From positions 1 through 33,380 of the forward strand of contig SFIS01000030.1 of the NCBI GenBank assembly GCA_004555245.1: a DNA stretch of 33,380 nucleotides, written 5' to 3'. This DNA is from Bacteroidales bacterium (GTDB lineage Bacteria > Bacteroidota > Bacteroidia > Bacteroidales > Bacteroidaceae). This document shows, piece by piece, positions 33,253 to 33,380 of this stretch. The position numbers were made by a program, and so were the translations under genes. Within the stretch, counting starts at the first letter, position 1. Every line of letters begins with the position of its first letter. The notes beneath the pieces are model-generated. The model had not been told where the DNA came from. It worked only from the letters and a program-made list of their open reading frames with translations, and searched no databases.

Positions 33253-33291
33253 AGGCTGTCGTCCCGCCATTGGACGGCAGCCTTTTTCTTT
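33253..33291 (+). terminator. Intrinsic terminator of asnS
   Basis: AGGCTGTCGTCC (33253-33264) pairs with GGACGGCAGCCT (33272-33283), with one T-G wobble, around a 7-nt loop. The run TTTTTCTTT follows directly. It is the natural end of the asnS message and abuts the putative intron. Confidence 0.9.
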
Positions 33292-33380
33292 GTTCGCCCG
33301 ACATGGGCATAATCTAATGGGTGAAAGTCCCGAGCGTGCCCCGATAGCGGGAAGCGCATAGTCCGAGGCAACGGTGTCCA
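33292..33380 (+). mobile_element. 5' end of a group II intron, cut by the window edge
   Basis: From about 33292 the sequence resembles domain I of bacterial group II introns. It opens GTTCGCCC, near the GUGYG-type 5' boundary, and GCCC pairs with GGGC at 33305-33308. The common string GGGTGAAAGTCCC follows (33320-33332), then a small GATAGCGGGAAGC segment and TAGTCCGAGGCAACGGTGTC, a form seen just before the longer part of domain I. The start could be off by a few bases. The reverse transcriptase/maturase gene and domains V-VI would lie beyond the window. Its place 8-9 bases after a terminator stem suggests class IIC, but the class cannot be proven from 89 bases. Confidence 0.75.

Overview
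The window looks like a chromosomal segment of a Bacteroidales bacterium, most likely Prevotellaceae. The reasons are: several -33/-7 promoters of the Bacteroidetes type (TTTG, about 20 nt, TAnnTTTG); little use of Shine-Dalgarno sites; secreted proteins ending in a KGIYI..NGKK-type tail; SusE/SusF-like starch-binding modules; and an exbB-exbD-exbD-tonB cluster followed by a PstS-like lipoprotein and a TPR protein. The genus is an inference from these traits, not from a marker gene.

Left part (1-14,450), minus strand. Six genes lie head to tail: a GH31 alpha-glucosidase-type enzyme, a SusE/F-like protein, a GH66 dextranase-type enzyme, a second SusE/F-like protein, a very long (1861 aa) GH66 enzyme, and a 75-aa ORF overlapping its stop. 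This looks like a secreted system that binds alpha-glucans rich in 1,6 links (dextran or isomaltooligosaccharides), cuts them internally (GH66) and trims the products (GH31). No SusC/SusD pair is present in the window. The cluster has a probable promoter at 14,393-14,400. Three hairpins follow it (452-478, 305-377, 188-238), of which the first and third look like terminators. Both flanks carry the same 17-nt motif and TTGACAAG-type 8-mer repeats.

Middle part (14,450-19,500). An Rpn/PD-(D/E)XK nuclease-family gene with its own clear promoter is followed by a minus-strand tRNA with a CAU anticodon, including promoter and terminator. Then come an LptF/LptG-type permease for lipopolysaccharide export and a class I aminotransferase (AspC type).

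Right-middle part (19,600-25,930). An energy-transduction cluster encodes ExbB, two ExbD and TonB, which power outer-membrane TonB-dependent transporters. It is followed by a PstS-like lipoprotein and a periplasmic TPR protein, and ends at a strong terminator.

Right part (26,000-33,380). Housekeeping genes follow: tadA (tRNA A34 deaminase), fhs (formate-THF ligase), purB, an RsuA/RluB-family pseudouridine synthase with a long Gln/Arg/Gly/Tyr repeat tail at its N-terminus, and asnS. Immediately after the asnS terminator the sequence turns into what looks like the 5' end of a group II intron, cut off by the window edge. Insertion just past a terminator hairpin is the habit of the IIC class.

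I see no CRISPR array, rRNA, prophage or complete insertion sequence. The main points of interest are the SusCD-less dextran cluster with its flanking repeats, the intron at the terminator, and the repeat-tailed pseudouridine synthase.
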